64,000 bases of DNA from CAVVYV01 sp963752585. Lineage in GTDB: Bacteria > Actinomycetota > Thermoleophilia > Solirubrobacterales > 70-9. The DNA lies in the NCBI GenBank assembly GCA_963752585.1, contig CAVVYV010000008.1, positions 496,001 to 560,000 on the forward strand, written 5' to 3'. The notes below the pieces were generated by a model, which saw nothing but the letters and a program-made list of their open reading frames with translations, was not told where the DNA came from and ran no database searches. Positions 46,615 through 56,582 of this stretch are shown here, in pieces. Each line of letters opens with the position of its first letter. Position 1 is the first letter of the stretch. The position numbers were made by a program, and so were the translations under genes.

Positions 46615-47847
46615 TCGCCTATCAGTCTGAAAACCGGCCCCTCGAGAGAAGTCGCGTAGATGTGGCCGGCGGCGTCCTCGCCGAATGAGCTGAGGCTGCT
46701 CACCTCCAGGCCCAGCGGCCGGTCGCCGCGGGCGCCGCGGCCGCTTGGCACGAAGCTCCGCAGCTCGCCGACGCAGATAGTCGCCGTATAGGTACCGCCC
46801 CGCCAGCGACGGCAGCGAGGGATCGCGGACGACATAGCCGCCGGTGATCGAGCAGCCCCCGTCGCGCCCGTAGGTGAGGATCGGGGGGACGGCGCCGGGC
46901 GCCTCCTGGTCCTCGTTGAAGCGCTCCGTTCCCTCGAACGCCGACCAGCCGAAGTTCGCGCCGCGAGCCTCGCCTGCCGGCGTGTAGTCGACCTCCTCGA
47001 GCGAGTTCTGGCCGACGTCGGCGATCGTCAGCGCCCCGCTCTCCCGGTCGAAGCTGAAGCGCCACGGATTGCGCAGCCCGTACGAGTACACCTCGGGGCG
47101 GGCGCCGGCCCTGCCGACGAAGGGGTTGTCGGGCGGGATCCCGTAGGGCCGGTCACCCGTGGGCGTTGGATCGATCCGGAGGAGCTTGCCGAGCAGCGAG
47201 CCCAGGTCCTGCCCGTTTCGCTCCGGGTCGTCGGCGATCCCGCCATCGCCCGTGCCGATGTAGAGATGGCCGTCGGGCCCGAAGAGGAGCAGCCCGCCGT
47301 TGTGGTTGGAGGCGAAGTCATCCATCCGGAGGACCTCGCGCCGGCTCCCTTCCTCGACGACGCCATCGTCCCCGGCCCTGAACTCGACCACGTGCTGGTC
47401 CTGGTCGGAGCCGGTGAAGTAGACGTAGAGCAGCCGGGAGCTGGCGAAATCAGGGTCGAAGGCGACGGAGAGCATCCCCTGCTCCTGGCCTTCGTCGGAG
47501 ACCTCCGCGCTGAGGTCGAGCGCCGGCTGCTCGAGGGTCTCGCCGTCGCGGACGATCCGCAGCCGGCCCGGTCTCTCGACCACGTAGAGGTCGTTCGTAC
47601 CCGGGGCCTGGGCGACGTGTGTGGGCTGGTCGAACTCGCCCACTCGCTGCAGAGCGACCCCGCCATCACCGCTCCCGGTCTTTTCGGTCCCGCTCCCGGT
47701 GCTCTCAGCCGCCCCGACGCTGGTCGTCGCCTCCACGTTCTCGTCGGCCTCGTCGTCGCCTCCTCCGCAGCCGGCTGCGAGCGCCACCAGGACGCCCGCC
47801 AGCAGCGTCGCCAGCCCCGCCAGCACCGATCCCCGGCTCGGTTTCAT
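46611..47847 (-). CDS. PQQ-type soluble sugar dehydrogenase, paralog 1, lipoprotein, one frame break
   Basis: ATG 47847. The N-terminus ends in the lipobox LAAGC, so the mature enzyme is lipid-anchored, followed by an acidic Ser/Thr linker of about 40 residues. Propeller motifs: LQRVGEFDQPTHVAQAPG, LYVVERPGRLRIV, EQGMLSVAFDPDF, SNHNGGLLLFGPDGHLYIGTG, LLGKLLRIDPTPTG, YGLRNPWRFSFDR, EEVDYTPAGEARGANFGWSAFEG, TGGYVVRDPSL. The frame breaks near 46777 and the end reads EGPVFRLIGE. First of four tandem paralogs. Confidence 0.88.
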
Positions 47848-47881
47848 CCGCGGGAGCGTATGCGTCGGCGGTTAGGCGCGC

Positions 47882-48660
47882 CTAAGGGTTGGTCGAGGTG
47901 CCGCCGCCGAGCTCGGACTTCTGCTCCTCGGTTCCGGCCTGGCCGATGATGTCGCCCTTCCCGATCGGCACCACCCTGCCCGGAGTCGTCGACGCGAGTC
48001 TGGGGCGGGACGTCGGTGATCACGACGACGAACTCGCCCTCGGGGACGCTGCCGTCATCGGTGACCGCCACCGCCTTGCCCTGGAGGCCGGCCGCGATCC
48101 GGTAGTGGACGGTGTAGGTGCCTGACTGCACCGGGGTAAGTCGCCAGACGATCTCGCGCGTCTGGTTCGGCTCGAGCGAGCCGAAGCTGAAGGTGTCGGT
48201 TTGCGCCGCCTCGGCCCCGGCGGAGGCGGTCTGGCCGGCGAGCTTCGGGTAGCCCTGCTCCAGGATCCAGACCGGGCGCGAGGGGATCGCGAGATCCTCC
48301 TGCTGGGAGATCACCGAGAACGAGCCCGCCGCCACCGGCCCCGATTCCTCGGTCGCGGTGCCCTCGCGTTCCGGTGGTGTCGGTGCCGCTGCCGTCGGTC
48401 TCGGCGCCCGGCGCGGCCGCGGCATCGGTCCAGATCGTGATCGCCAGGTCGGGGACCGTCTCCTGCCCGGTATTTGCGATCGAGAGGGTGAGGTCGGACG
48501 TCTCGGCGAGGCGCTGCTTGCTCGTGAACGACGCGTTTACGACGTCAACGGGGAACTCGCCCTCGGGCTCGTCCGCGTCCTGGCGCTCGCCGCCGCCACA
48601 GGCGGCGATCCCGATGCTGCAAAGAGCGACTAGGAGCCCCATCCCCAGGCGACCGCGCAC
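47882..48660 (-). CDS. Predicted lipoprotein of unknown function, two frame breaks
   Basis: About 259 residues. GTG 48660 (or ATG 48642) starts a lipoprotein signal with lipobox IGIAACGGG. The mature part begins with a beta-sandwich-like segment (FPVDVVNASFTSKQRLAET, DLTLSIANTGQETVPDLAITIW), a Thr/Gly-rich linker, then EPNQTREIVWRLTPVQSGTYTVHYRIAAGLQGKAV as a second CARDB/adhesion-like sandwich, seen as adjoining strands. The tail RVVPIGKGDIIGQAG ends STNP. Breaks at about 48365 and 47979 (GGGC). No enzyme motif. Upstream of the sugar dehydrogenases on the same strand. Confidence 0.7.
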
Positions 48661-48872
48661 TCGCAGGAGCGATGTGGAGCCGTTCTCCTCCAAAGGCGGG
48701 CGGAGCCTACCATCCAGGCACGGACGCACGGTTGGGGGTGGCGATCGGCGGATCGATCCCATACTCTTCGGGGTGTGTTATCCGGCGCTGGTTTTCGTGG
48801 CCGGCGCGTGATGGCATGCGGGGCCGCTGCGCCTCCGTTTTGGGGGGCCGAATCGGGCCCGGAGGAGAGAAA

Positions 48873-49679
48873 TTGGTCAGATCAGTAGCCGACAGGGCAT
48901 TCCTCCCCGCGAAATCGCTCTTCGAGCAGGTCGGGGACATGATGATCCTGACCGCGAAGACGATCGTCTCCGCGATCCGCCCGCCCTACCCCTACGGCGG
49001 CGAGTTCATCGGCCAGTTCCTCTTCGCCCTCCAGCTCTGCTGGTTCCCGATGATGATCTCGACCCTTGCCTTCGGGTTCGGCGCTCCGGGGCTGCAGGCG
49101 GCCAACTTCCTCTCGCTCTTCGGGGCGCTCGACCGCCTCGGCGGCTTCTTCGTCCTCGCCTCGATCCGTGAGTTCGCGCCGTTCGTCACCGCTGTCGTAG
49201 TCGCCGGTGTCGCCGGCACCGCGATCACGGCCGACCTCGGCGCCCGGAAGATCCGCGAGGAGCTCGACGCGCTCCAGGTGCTCGGCGTCGACCCGATCAA
49301 GAACCTGGTGGTGCCGCGCTTCCTCGCGCTGATGATCATCACCGGGCTGATGGACATCTACGCGCTCGTCTTCGGCATCGTCGGCGGGATCGGTGCCGAG
49401 CTGCTCTACAACGAGCCGCTCGGCGGCTTCTTCGCGACCCTCTTCAACAACGCCTCGGTCACGGACCTCTGGGGCTCCGTCCTGAAGACGACCTTATTCG
49501 GAGCGATCATCGCGATCGTTTGCTCCTACAAGGGGATGACTGCGTCCGGAGGCGCCGAGGGCGTCGGCAGAGCGGTGAACGAGGCGGTCGTGATCGCCTT
49601 CATGGGGGTCTTCGCCTTCAACTATGTCTTCACCCAGACCCTGCTCGCCACCCATCCCGAGCTCCAGGTGATCAAGTAA
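48873..49679 (+). CDS. MCE-type ABC permease YrbE/MlaE, first copy
   Basis: About 268 residues. TTG 48873 is chosen because GGAGGAGA lies 6-10 bp before it and the permease homology starts directly after; the frame is open further upstream without homology. Features: SLFEQVGDMMILTAKTI, FAPFVTAVVVAGVAGTAITADLGARKIREELDALQVLGVDP (read as adjoining motifs), which contains the conserved EELDAL helix of MlaE proteins, and about five hydrophobic helices. Integral membrane part of a lipid-uptake system. TAATG overlap with the second permease. Confidence 0.9.
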   Translation: MVRSVADRAFLPAKSLFEQVGDMMILTAKTIVSAIRPPYPYGGEFIGQFLFALQLCWFPMMISTLAFGFGAPGLQAANFLSLFGALDRLGGFFVLASIREFAPFVTAVVVAGVAGTAITADLGARKIREELDALQVLGVDPIKNLVVPRFLALMIITGLMDIYALVFGIVGGIGAELLYNEPLGGFFATLFNNASVTDLWGSVLKTTLFGAIIAIVCSYKGMTASGGAEGVGRAVNEAVVIAFMGVFAFNYVFTQTLLATHPELQVIK

Positions 49680-50479
49680 TGGGTGCCGGCTGGCTCGCCG
49701 TCCCCCGCGGCTGGCTCAACTCGATCGGCGAGATCTTCGGCTTCAGCGCCCGGGTCGTGGGCCTGGTCTACACCGGCCGCGTCTTCCAGTTCTTCGGTGA
49801 GGCGCTCCGCCAGACCGGGATCCTGATCCTCGGCTCGACGATCGTGATCTGGGGCCTGGTCTTCATCCTCGGCCTCCAGTGCGGGATCGAGGGCGCCTAC
49901 TTCAACCGGTCGGTCGGCGCTCCCGCCTACGCCGGCGTCTTCGCCGCCTGGTGCGACCTCCGCGAGGTGATTCCCTACGCCTTCGGCTACATGCTCGCCG
50001 CCAAGGTCGGCACCGGGATCGTCGCCGAGCTCGGCGCGATGCGGATCTCCGACGAGATCGACGCGCTCGAGGTGATGGGCGTGCCCCCGGTCACCTTCCT
50101 CGCCGCCACCCGCCTGCTCGCCGCCTGGATCGCCTTCCCGTTCATGTACCTGGCCGCGGTCGGGATCGGCTTCTTCGCCAGCTGGCTCGCGGTGGTCGAG
50201 CAGATCGGCGACGTCTCCTCAGGCGGCTACTTCCTGATCTTCTGGATGTTCCAGAACCCGCCCGACCTCTTATTCAGCCTGATCAAGGGGATGACGATGG
50301 CGACCGCGATCGTTCTGGTCGGCTGCTACTACGGCTACACCGCCTCGGGCGGACCGGTCGGGGTCGGCACCGCGACCGCGAAGTCGATGGTGTTGAACAT
50401 CGTCCTCGTCCACCTGATCGGGATGATGGGGACCCTGGTCTTCTGGGGCGCAAACCCGAGGGCGCCAATCGGCGGATGA
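49679..50479 (+). CDS. MCE-type ABC permease YrbE/MlaE, second copy
   Basis: 266 residues. ATG 49679 overlaps the first permease stop (TAATG). VVGLVYTGRVFQFFGEALRQ, AAKVGTGIVAELGAMRISDEIDALEVMGVPP, with the MlaE-type DEIDAL helix, and the terminal ASGGPVGVGTATAKSMV with NIVLVHLIGMMGTLVFWG. The two permeases probably form a heterodimer, as in mycobacterial YrbEA/B. No MCE substrate-binding genes follow. Confidence 0.92.
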   Translation: MGAGWLAVPRGWLNSIGEIFGFSARVVGLVYTGRVFQFFGEALRQTGILILGSTIVIWGLVFILGLQCGIEGAYFNRSVGAPAYAGVFAAWCDLREVIPYAFGYMLAAKVGTGIVAELGAMRISDEIDALEVMGVPPVTFLAATRLLAAWIAFPFMYLAAVGIGFFASWLAVVEQIGDVSSGGYFLIFWMFQNPPDLLFSLIKGMTMATAIVLVGCYYGYTASGGPVGVGTATAKSMVLNIVLVHLIGMMGTLVFWGANPRAPIGG

Positions 50480-50529
50480 GAGAGGCACACCCCCTACGAT
50501 TCAGGTGGACTTCCAAGGAGGATTGAGAG

Positions 50530-51511
50530 TTGGCTGAGGAGAAGAGAAAGACCGGCAGCACTTCGCGCAGCGGCGGCACCCGACGTCAGAGCAGTAGCTC
50601 GGCGGAGGCCAGCGAGGAAGAGGAGGCGGATCCGCTCGAGGCGCAGGGCTACGGCGAGGAGGACTTCTCGTCGCGCGACTACACGATCCCGGGCGTCGAC
50701 GCTGAAGACCCCAACCCGTACAAGTGGCACACGGGCCGCAAGCGGGACCACGGCGGCGAGGACGCGATCGAGATCATCGACCTGGTCAAGCAGTTCGGCC
50801 GCACCCGGATCCTGAACGGCTGCAATCTCGGCCTCCCCGACAACATGATCTCGATGGTGCTCGGCCCCTCGGGGACCGGCAAGTCGGTGCTGATCAAGCA
50901 CATCGTCGGGCTGCTCTACCCGGACTCCGGCGACGTCCTCGTCCACGGCGAGTCGATTCCGAACATGACCGACGACGAGCTGTTCGAGGTCCGGAAGAAG
51001 TTCGGCCTCCTGTTCCAGGACGGCGCGCTGTTCGGCTCGATGAACGTCTACGACAACACCTGCTTCCCGCTTCGCCAGCACACCGACAAGTCGGAGGAAG
51101 AGATCGAGGAGATCGTCACCACGCGCCTCCGCGAGGTCGGCCTGGCCGAGGCGATGTACAAGATGCCGAACGAGCTCTCCGGCGGGATGCGCAAGCGCGC
51201 CGGCTTCGCCCGCGCGCTGGTCCTCGACCCGGCGATCGTCATGTTCGACGAGCCGGACTCGGGCCTCGACCCGGTGCGGACGGCGCTGCTGCTGCGAGCT
51301 GATCCGGGAGGTCCACGAGGAGAACGGCGGCTGCTACCTGGTGATCAGCCACGACCTCGCCACCGCGCGGCGGATCGCCGAGTTCCTCGCCGTCCTCTGG
51401 AAGGGCCGGATCGTCGAGTCGGGCCCCGCGGACGAGCTCTTCAACTCGAAGAACGAGTTCATCCGCCAGTTCCTGAACGCCGACGTAACGGGCCCGCTGG
51501 CGATGGACTAG
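50530..51511 (+). CDS. MCE-type ABC transporter ATPase (Mkl/MlaF-like), one frame break
   Basis: About 326 residues. TTG 50530 is preceded by AAGGAGGA. An acidic, Ser-rich disordered extension (about residues 1-75) precedes the ATPase: VLGPSGTGKSVLIKHIVGLL (Walker A), LLFQDGALFGSMNVYDN (Q-loop region), LSGGMRKRAGFARAL (signature), IVMFDEPDSGLDPV (Walker B), VISHDLATARRI (switch His). A break near 51295 adds one base. It energises the two permeases upstream. The long N-terminal extension is unusual compared with about 250-residue MlaF proteins. Confidence 0.92.
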
Positions 51512-51562
51512 GGCCGGCGGCGGCTGCCGCAGGCCCAGCGAGCGGCCCCTAACCTGCGGCGT

Positions 51563-52441
51563 GTGAACGCGGGGAAGGAGATCCGCCTCCTGATCGTGCC
51601 GTATGAGCTCGGGAGGCTCCGAGATGGGGTCGGAGCCGGGCCGGAGCGGCTGATCGAACGCGGTGCCGCGGAAGCGCTTAGTGCGGGCGGTGCCGCCGTG
51701 CGGCAGGAGGTCCTCGAGCTCGACCAGGATTTCGACAACGAGATCGACGCGAGCTTCGAGCTGATTCGGATGATCTCAGCGCGGGTGAGGGAGGCAGTGC
51801 GGGAAGGTGCGTTTCCGGTGGTGCTGTCCGGCAGCTGCTTTGCGGCCGTCGGGGTGGTGGCGGGGTTCGACGAGCAGTTCCCGGGCGTCGTCTGGTTCGA
51901 CGCGCACGGAGACTTCAACATCCCCGAGACGACGATCAGCGGCTACTTCGACGGGATGGGCCTGGCGATGCTCGCAGGCGACGCCTGGCCGGCTCTACTT
52001 GCCACGGTCGAGGGCGCGAAGCCGCTGCCGGAGACCGCGCTCCTGCTCGCGGGCGCACGCGACTTCGACGAGCCGGAGCAGGAGCGTCTCGAGTCCTCCG
52101 CGGTCACGCATCTGCCGCCCGAACGCATCCGCTCCCTCGAGCCACTCCTGGAGGCGGTGGAGGCGCTCAGCCCCTCTCCGACCGGCATCTACCTGCACGT
52201 CGACCTGGACGTGCTCGACATCGAGGAGGCACACGTCAACCGCTACAGCGCGCCCGACGGGCTCAGCGCCACGGAGCTCGAGTCGCTGGTGGAAGCGATC
52301 ATCGCCAAATGCCCGGTTCGCGCCGTTTCCCTGACGGCGTATGAGCCGCCTTTCGATACGGACGATGCGGTGCCGCCCATTGCCGGGCGACTTCTCGGAG
52401 TGATTGCGGAGTACGTCCGGCGGAGGGCTGAGGCGGCGTGA
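51563..52441 (+). CDS. Arginase/agmatinase-fold protein with altered metal site
   Basis: 292 residues, GTG 51563. Overall ureohydrolase layout: EIRLLIVPYELGRLRDGVGAGP, VVLSGSCFAAVG, VVWFDAHGDFN, GIYLHVDLDVLD and VSLTAYEPPFD. The DAHGD motif and DLD are kept, but the usual GGDHS motif, which gives the first Mn-ligating His, reads SGSCF, and the DP after DLD is missing. A Cys in place of the His might still bind metal, or the protein may have a different activity. The stop overlaps the GTG of the RND exporter (GTGA). Confidence 0.78.
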   Translation: MNAGKEIRLLIVPYELGRLRDGVGAGPERLIERGAAEALSAGGAAVRQEVLELDQDFDNEIDASFELIRMISARVREAVREGAFPVVLSGSCFAAVGVVAGFDEQFPGVVWFDAHGDFNIPETTISGYFDGMGLAMLAGDAWPALLATVEGAKPLPETALLLAGARDFDEPEQERLESSAVTHLPPERIRSLEPLLEAVEALSPSPTGIYLHVDLDVLDIEEAHVNRYSAPDGLSATELESLVEAIIAKCPVRAVSLTAYEPPFDTDDAVPPIAGRLLGVIAEYVRRRAEAA

Positions 52442-55135
52442 GAGCCGGGAGATTCTTCGAGCGGGTGGCTGGATTCGCCGTCCGCCTGCCCTGGCTGGTG
52501 TTGGCCGTGGTCCTGGCGCTATCGGTCGCCGGGGCGGTCGCCGCGTTCGGGCTGAAGACGAACGCCGGCACCGACACACTGGTCGACGAGGACTCGGCCG
52601 AGTTCCAGGCGACCGAGCGCTTCCGGGAGAAATTCGGCGATGACGCAGCGGTCGTCCTCGTCCGCGAGGACCTCCGCAAGCTGGTCCTGACCGAGGACCT
52701 GGAGGCGCTGTTCGAGCTCGAGACCTGCCTGGCGGGAGGCACCGAGCTCGGCAGCGTCCTCCCGAGGCGCCAGAACGAGCCCCTGCCTGAGGTCTGCGAT
52801 CGGATCGCCGAGCTGGCACCGAGCAGGGTCGTCTTCGGGCCCGCCACCTTCCTCTTCCAGAGCGTCGCTCAGATCCAGCAGGTCTTCCAGGAGCAGGTAG
52901 GCGGCGCCCAGCAGACCGCGCAGGCGGCCGCCCAGGAGGCCCAGCGGCGGGCAGCGAGGCAGGGCCTCTCCGAGGAGGAGCAGCGGCAGGCAGGCCAGGC
53001 TGCGGCTCAGCAGGTGACCGCCTCCTTCCAGGCGACCCTCGCTCAGCTCGCCCTCCAGTTCAACCTCACCAGCCTGCCGGCGATCGACGATCCGGAGTTC
53101 GTCAGCAGGGTCGTCTTCGACCCGGCGAAGGACCCGGGGACTCCGAAGGAGCGCTTCGGTTACCTCTTCCCCGGGGCGAACGCCGCCCTGGTGTCGGTCC
53201 GGCTGCGCCCGGACCTCAGCGACGATCAGCGAGCGGAGGCGATCAAGCTGATCAAGCAGGCCGTCTCCGACCCACGCTTCAAGCTCTCCGACGGCGACTA
53301 CGTTGTCAGCGGGATCCCCACCGTCGTCGAGGGGCTGGCGCGGGCCCTGCGCTCGGAGATCTTCGTCCTCCTCGCCGCCGCGGTGGTGGTGATGGCGCTC
53401 ACCCTGCTGCTGGTCTTCTCGCCGCCTCTGCGGCTCCTGCCGCTCGCGGTGGCGCTCGCGGCCGCCGGGCTCACCTTCGGCCTGCTGGCGCTGCTCGGCG
53501 GCTCGCTGACGATGGCGTCTATCGCGGTGCTCCCAGTCCTGATCGGCCTCGCGGTCGACTACGCGATCCAGTTCCAGGCGCGGTTCGCGGAGGCGCGCGC
53601 CGGCGGCCTCGCGCCCGCCCGGGCCGCGACCGCCGCCGCGGCGGGCGGCGGCCCGGTGATCGGCACCGCCTGCCTGGCGACGGCGGGCGGCTTCGCCGCC
53701 TTCGTCCTCTCCCCGATCCCGATGGTGCGCTCCTTCGGCCTCCTCCTGGTCGCCGGGGTGGGGATCGCCTTCGTCGTCGCGGTCACCGCGGGGTTCGCCG
53801 CCCTCGCCCTCGCCGGGTGGCGTTCGGAGCGCACCCCGAGGGGGTGGGGACCGCTGCAGAAGCTCGCCGCCTCGGCCGGCCGCCGCCGCGCGGCCGCCGC
53901 CGCTCGCCTGCGGGCGACGGGAAAGGCGGCACTGGCGGTGGCGATCGCCAATCCGGGCCGGGTGCTCTCGGCGGCGGTGATCCTCGCGGTCTGCGGCTGG
54001 ATCGCCGGCGCCGGCACCAAGGTGGTCTCCGACATCCGCGACCTCGCCCCATCCAGCCTCCCGGCCCTCCGCGACGTCGGGGAGCTCCAGGACGAGACCG
54101 GCGTCTCCGGCGAGGTCGACGTCACCGTCCGGTCGGACAACCTCACCGACCCCGAGGTGATCGCCTGGATGCGCTCGTTCCAGCAGAGGGTGCTGGAGCG
54201 CCACGGCTTCACCGGCAATGCCCCGAGCTGCGCCGACGCCGATCTATGCCCCGCGATCTCGCTGACCGATCTCTTCGGCGAGGGCGGCCAGCCCCAGAGC
54301 GAGGCACAGATCCGTGCCCTGATCGACGCGATCCCGCCGTACTTCTCCCAGGCCGCGATCACCCGCAACCCGATCACGGGCGGGATCGGCGACACCGCCA
54401 ACATCGCCTTCGGCATCCGGGTGCAGCCGCTCGACCAGCAGCAGGACCTGATCGAGGACATTCGCGCTCAGATCCACCCGCCCGGGGAACCCGGTCCTCC
54501 CGAGGGGACCGAGGTCGAGCTGGCCGGGCTGCCGGTGATCGCCGCCGAGGCCAACTCCGACCTCTCGCGGAGCCGCTACTGGCTGCCGCTGGTCGGGCTC
54601 GCGGTGGTCGCGCTGGTGCTCGATCCTCGTCTACCGCTCGGCCCGCCGTGCGCTCGTGCCGCTGCTTCCGGTGGTCCTGGCGACCGGCTGGTCGGCGCTG
54701 GTGGTGGGCGCGATGGACGTCGCGCTCAACCCGATGTCGGCGACCCTCGGGGCGCTGGTGATCGCGATCTCCACCGAGTTCAGCGTCATCCTCTCGGCCC
54801 GCTACCACGAGGAGCGGGGTGGAGGGCTCTCGGTCGGGGAGGCACTGCGGCGGACCTACGCCCGCACCGGCACGGCGGTGCTCGCCTCCGGGGCGACCGC
54901 GATCGCCGGCTTCGCCGCCCTCGCCGCCACCGACATCAGGATGCTTCGCGACTTCGGTCTGGTCACGGTCGCCGACCTCGGCGTCGCCCTGATCGGGGTG
55001 ATGCTCGTCCTCCCCGCCGCGCTGGTCTGGGCCGAGGAGGGGTTCGCGATCTCGGGCCGCCGGCCGCGGCCGGCCGCCCCCGACCCGGCCGCCGAGCCGG
55101 CGCGCGAGCTGGCGCGCGAATGGTCGCTCAGGTGA
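52438..55135 (+). CDS. RND exporter of the HpnN/MMPL type, one frame break
   Basis: About 898 residues. N-terminal helix LPWLVLAVVLALSVAGAVAAFG, then a large periplasmic loop with a Gln/Ala-rich coiled coil (about residues 140-195: QQTAQAAAQEAQRRAARQ). The first membrane bundle has VLLAAAVVVMALTLLLVF and LIGLAVDYAIQFQARFAEA. The second periplasmic loop (about 500-705) has SDIRDLAPSSLPALRDVGEL. The second bundle has VIAISTEFSVILSARYHEE. The paired DYAIQF/EFSVIL motifs are the RND signature. The closest recognisable group transports hopanoids or similar lipids. Break near 54625. GTG 52438 overlaps the arginase-like stop. Confidence 0.88.
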
Positions 55136-55171
55136 GATGAGGTCGAACGGAGAGCAGGCGGGAGAACGGCG

Positions 55172-55863
55172 ATGACCGGGACAAGCGCTCGCGCGCCCGC
55201 GGCCGGCGGCGATCTACTCGGCGCTCGTCGGCCTCGTCTTCATCGCCGTGATCGCGGTCGCCGGGGTGAACCTGCTCTCGAACGAGGACGCGGGGGTGCT
55301 CGGCTCCGGCGACGAGGGGGATCTGCCGCTGGCGCAGTTCGCGGTCCCCGATGCCCGCTCGGACCTGGAGGGCGACGCCAACATCGCCCAGGACGACTGC
55401 GAGTCGCCGAGCATCCCCTGCCCGGAGGCGGACCGGAGGACCCCAGCCTGCGAGGTGCAGCGTGCCCGGCGCGATCCGGGTCTGCGAGCTCTTCGATCGC
55501 CCGCTGGTGCTCTCCTTCTGGTTCACCCGCGGCGGCGACTGCGAGGCCCAGGAGGACGCCTTCGAGTCCGTTTATCGGCGCTTCCGCGACAGGGTCAACT
55601 TCCTCGCGATCGACGTCCGCGACGACACCGACGAGGTCCGCCGGCTGATCGCGGAGCGCGGCTGGACCCATCCGGTTGGGCTCGACCGCGACGGCGCCCT
55701 CTCCAACCTCTACCGGGTCGGCGGCTGTCCGACCTTCGTCTACGCCTATCCGGGTGGCATCCTGGAGGCGACGACGATCGGGGAGCTCGACACGCAGCAG
55801 CTCTCGGCCCGGGTCGAGCGGCTGATCGAGGCCTCGAGGGAGCGCGCCGCAAGGCTCCACTAG
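55172..55863 (+). CDS. Membrane-tethered thioredoxin-fold protein with single-Cys active site, frame breaks
   Basis: About 229 residues. ATG 55172, N-terminal transmembrane helix (YSALVGLVFIAVIAVAGVNLL), linker with IPCPEAD, then a TlpA/thioredoxin-like domain: ELFDRPLVLSFWFTRGGDCEAQEDAF, in which the CxxC position reads GGDC, so only one Cys remains; VNFLAIDVRDDTDEVRRLIAERGW; VGGCPTFVYAYPGG with the cis-Pro loop. A classical disulfide exchange is therefore unlikely. Breaks near 55186 (CCCG) and 55462. Follows the RND gene after 36 bp. The unannotated ATG at 55137 is in frame with the helix but blocked by TGA. Confidence 0.75.
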
Positions 55864-55873
55864 ATGCCCCGAG

Positions 55874-56552
55874 ATGCCCCGCAGCGAAGCCAAGAGGAGC
55901 ACTGCCGGAGGAGTGGGAGGCCGCCCCCGAGCCCGGCTGGGTCGACCCGGAGCTGGCGGAGGAGTTCCCTGGCCTCTCGATCCTCTCCACCACCCTCGGG
56001 GTCGGCTCGGGCCGCAGCCCAGCGGCTCTCAAGGAGCGCCTCCAGACGCTCAGCGACCGCTTCGGACGGCGCCCAGGCGATCCTCGCTGCGCCAGCGCCC
56101 GATTCCCTGGGCCTACCGGGTCTTCTTCCGGCACATCGGGCTCGATCCCGACCAGACCCCGACCCCGATCGAGCAGCTGGCGCTCGACCGGATGAAGAGC
56201 GGGCGCTTTCGGAGCCGAGAACCGCCTCGACGACGCCCTCACGATCGCGATGGCCGAGGTCGGCGTCGCCCTGGTGGCATTCGACGCGGACCGGATCGAG
56301 GGGCGGCTGGGCCTGCGGCTCTCGCTCGAGCGAGAGCGGTTCGAGGGCCGACACTCGCCGCTCCCCGAGGGCACGATCGTGATCGCCGACGAGCGGCGGG
56401 CGCTGGCGGTGCTCTTCGACCGGATCGCCGAGGGGAGGGGAGTCCAGTCGCGGACCGAGCGCACCGCCCTGGTCGCGATCGGGGTGAAGGGGGTGCCCGA
56501 CGTCGCCCTCGAGGAGGGGCTGTGGGTGGCGGCGAGCGCGATGCACGCGTAG
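55874..56552 (+). CDS. Solo B3/B4-domain protein (PheT B3/4-like), frame breaks
   Basis: About 226 residues. ATG 55874 (MPRSEAKRSTA) is favoured over 55864, which differs only by a 10-bp near-duplication. After a break near 55905: LPEEWEAAPEPGWVDPEL, GLSILSTTLGVGSG; then WAYRVFFRHIGLDPDQTPTPIEQLALDRMKSG (adjoining), NRLDDALTIAMAEVGVALVAFDAD, ERFEGRHSPLPEGTIVIADE and RTALVAIGVKGVPDVALEEGL. This is the pattern of free-standing B3/4 domains of phenylalanyl-tRNA synthetase, possibly editing or RNA-binding. Breaks also near 56075 and 56210. Confidence 0.75.
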
Positions 56553-56582
56553 AATGGTTCCCCCCGAGTGGAGGAGGGGCAG

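Noticed and set aside
45373..47847. Apparent 824-residue fusion of two sugar dehydrogenases
   Set aside because: The join arises from the frame break near 46777; a lipoprotein start, an internal signal peptide at 46614 and an ATGA overlap show two separate genes.
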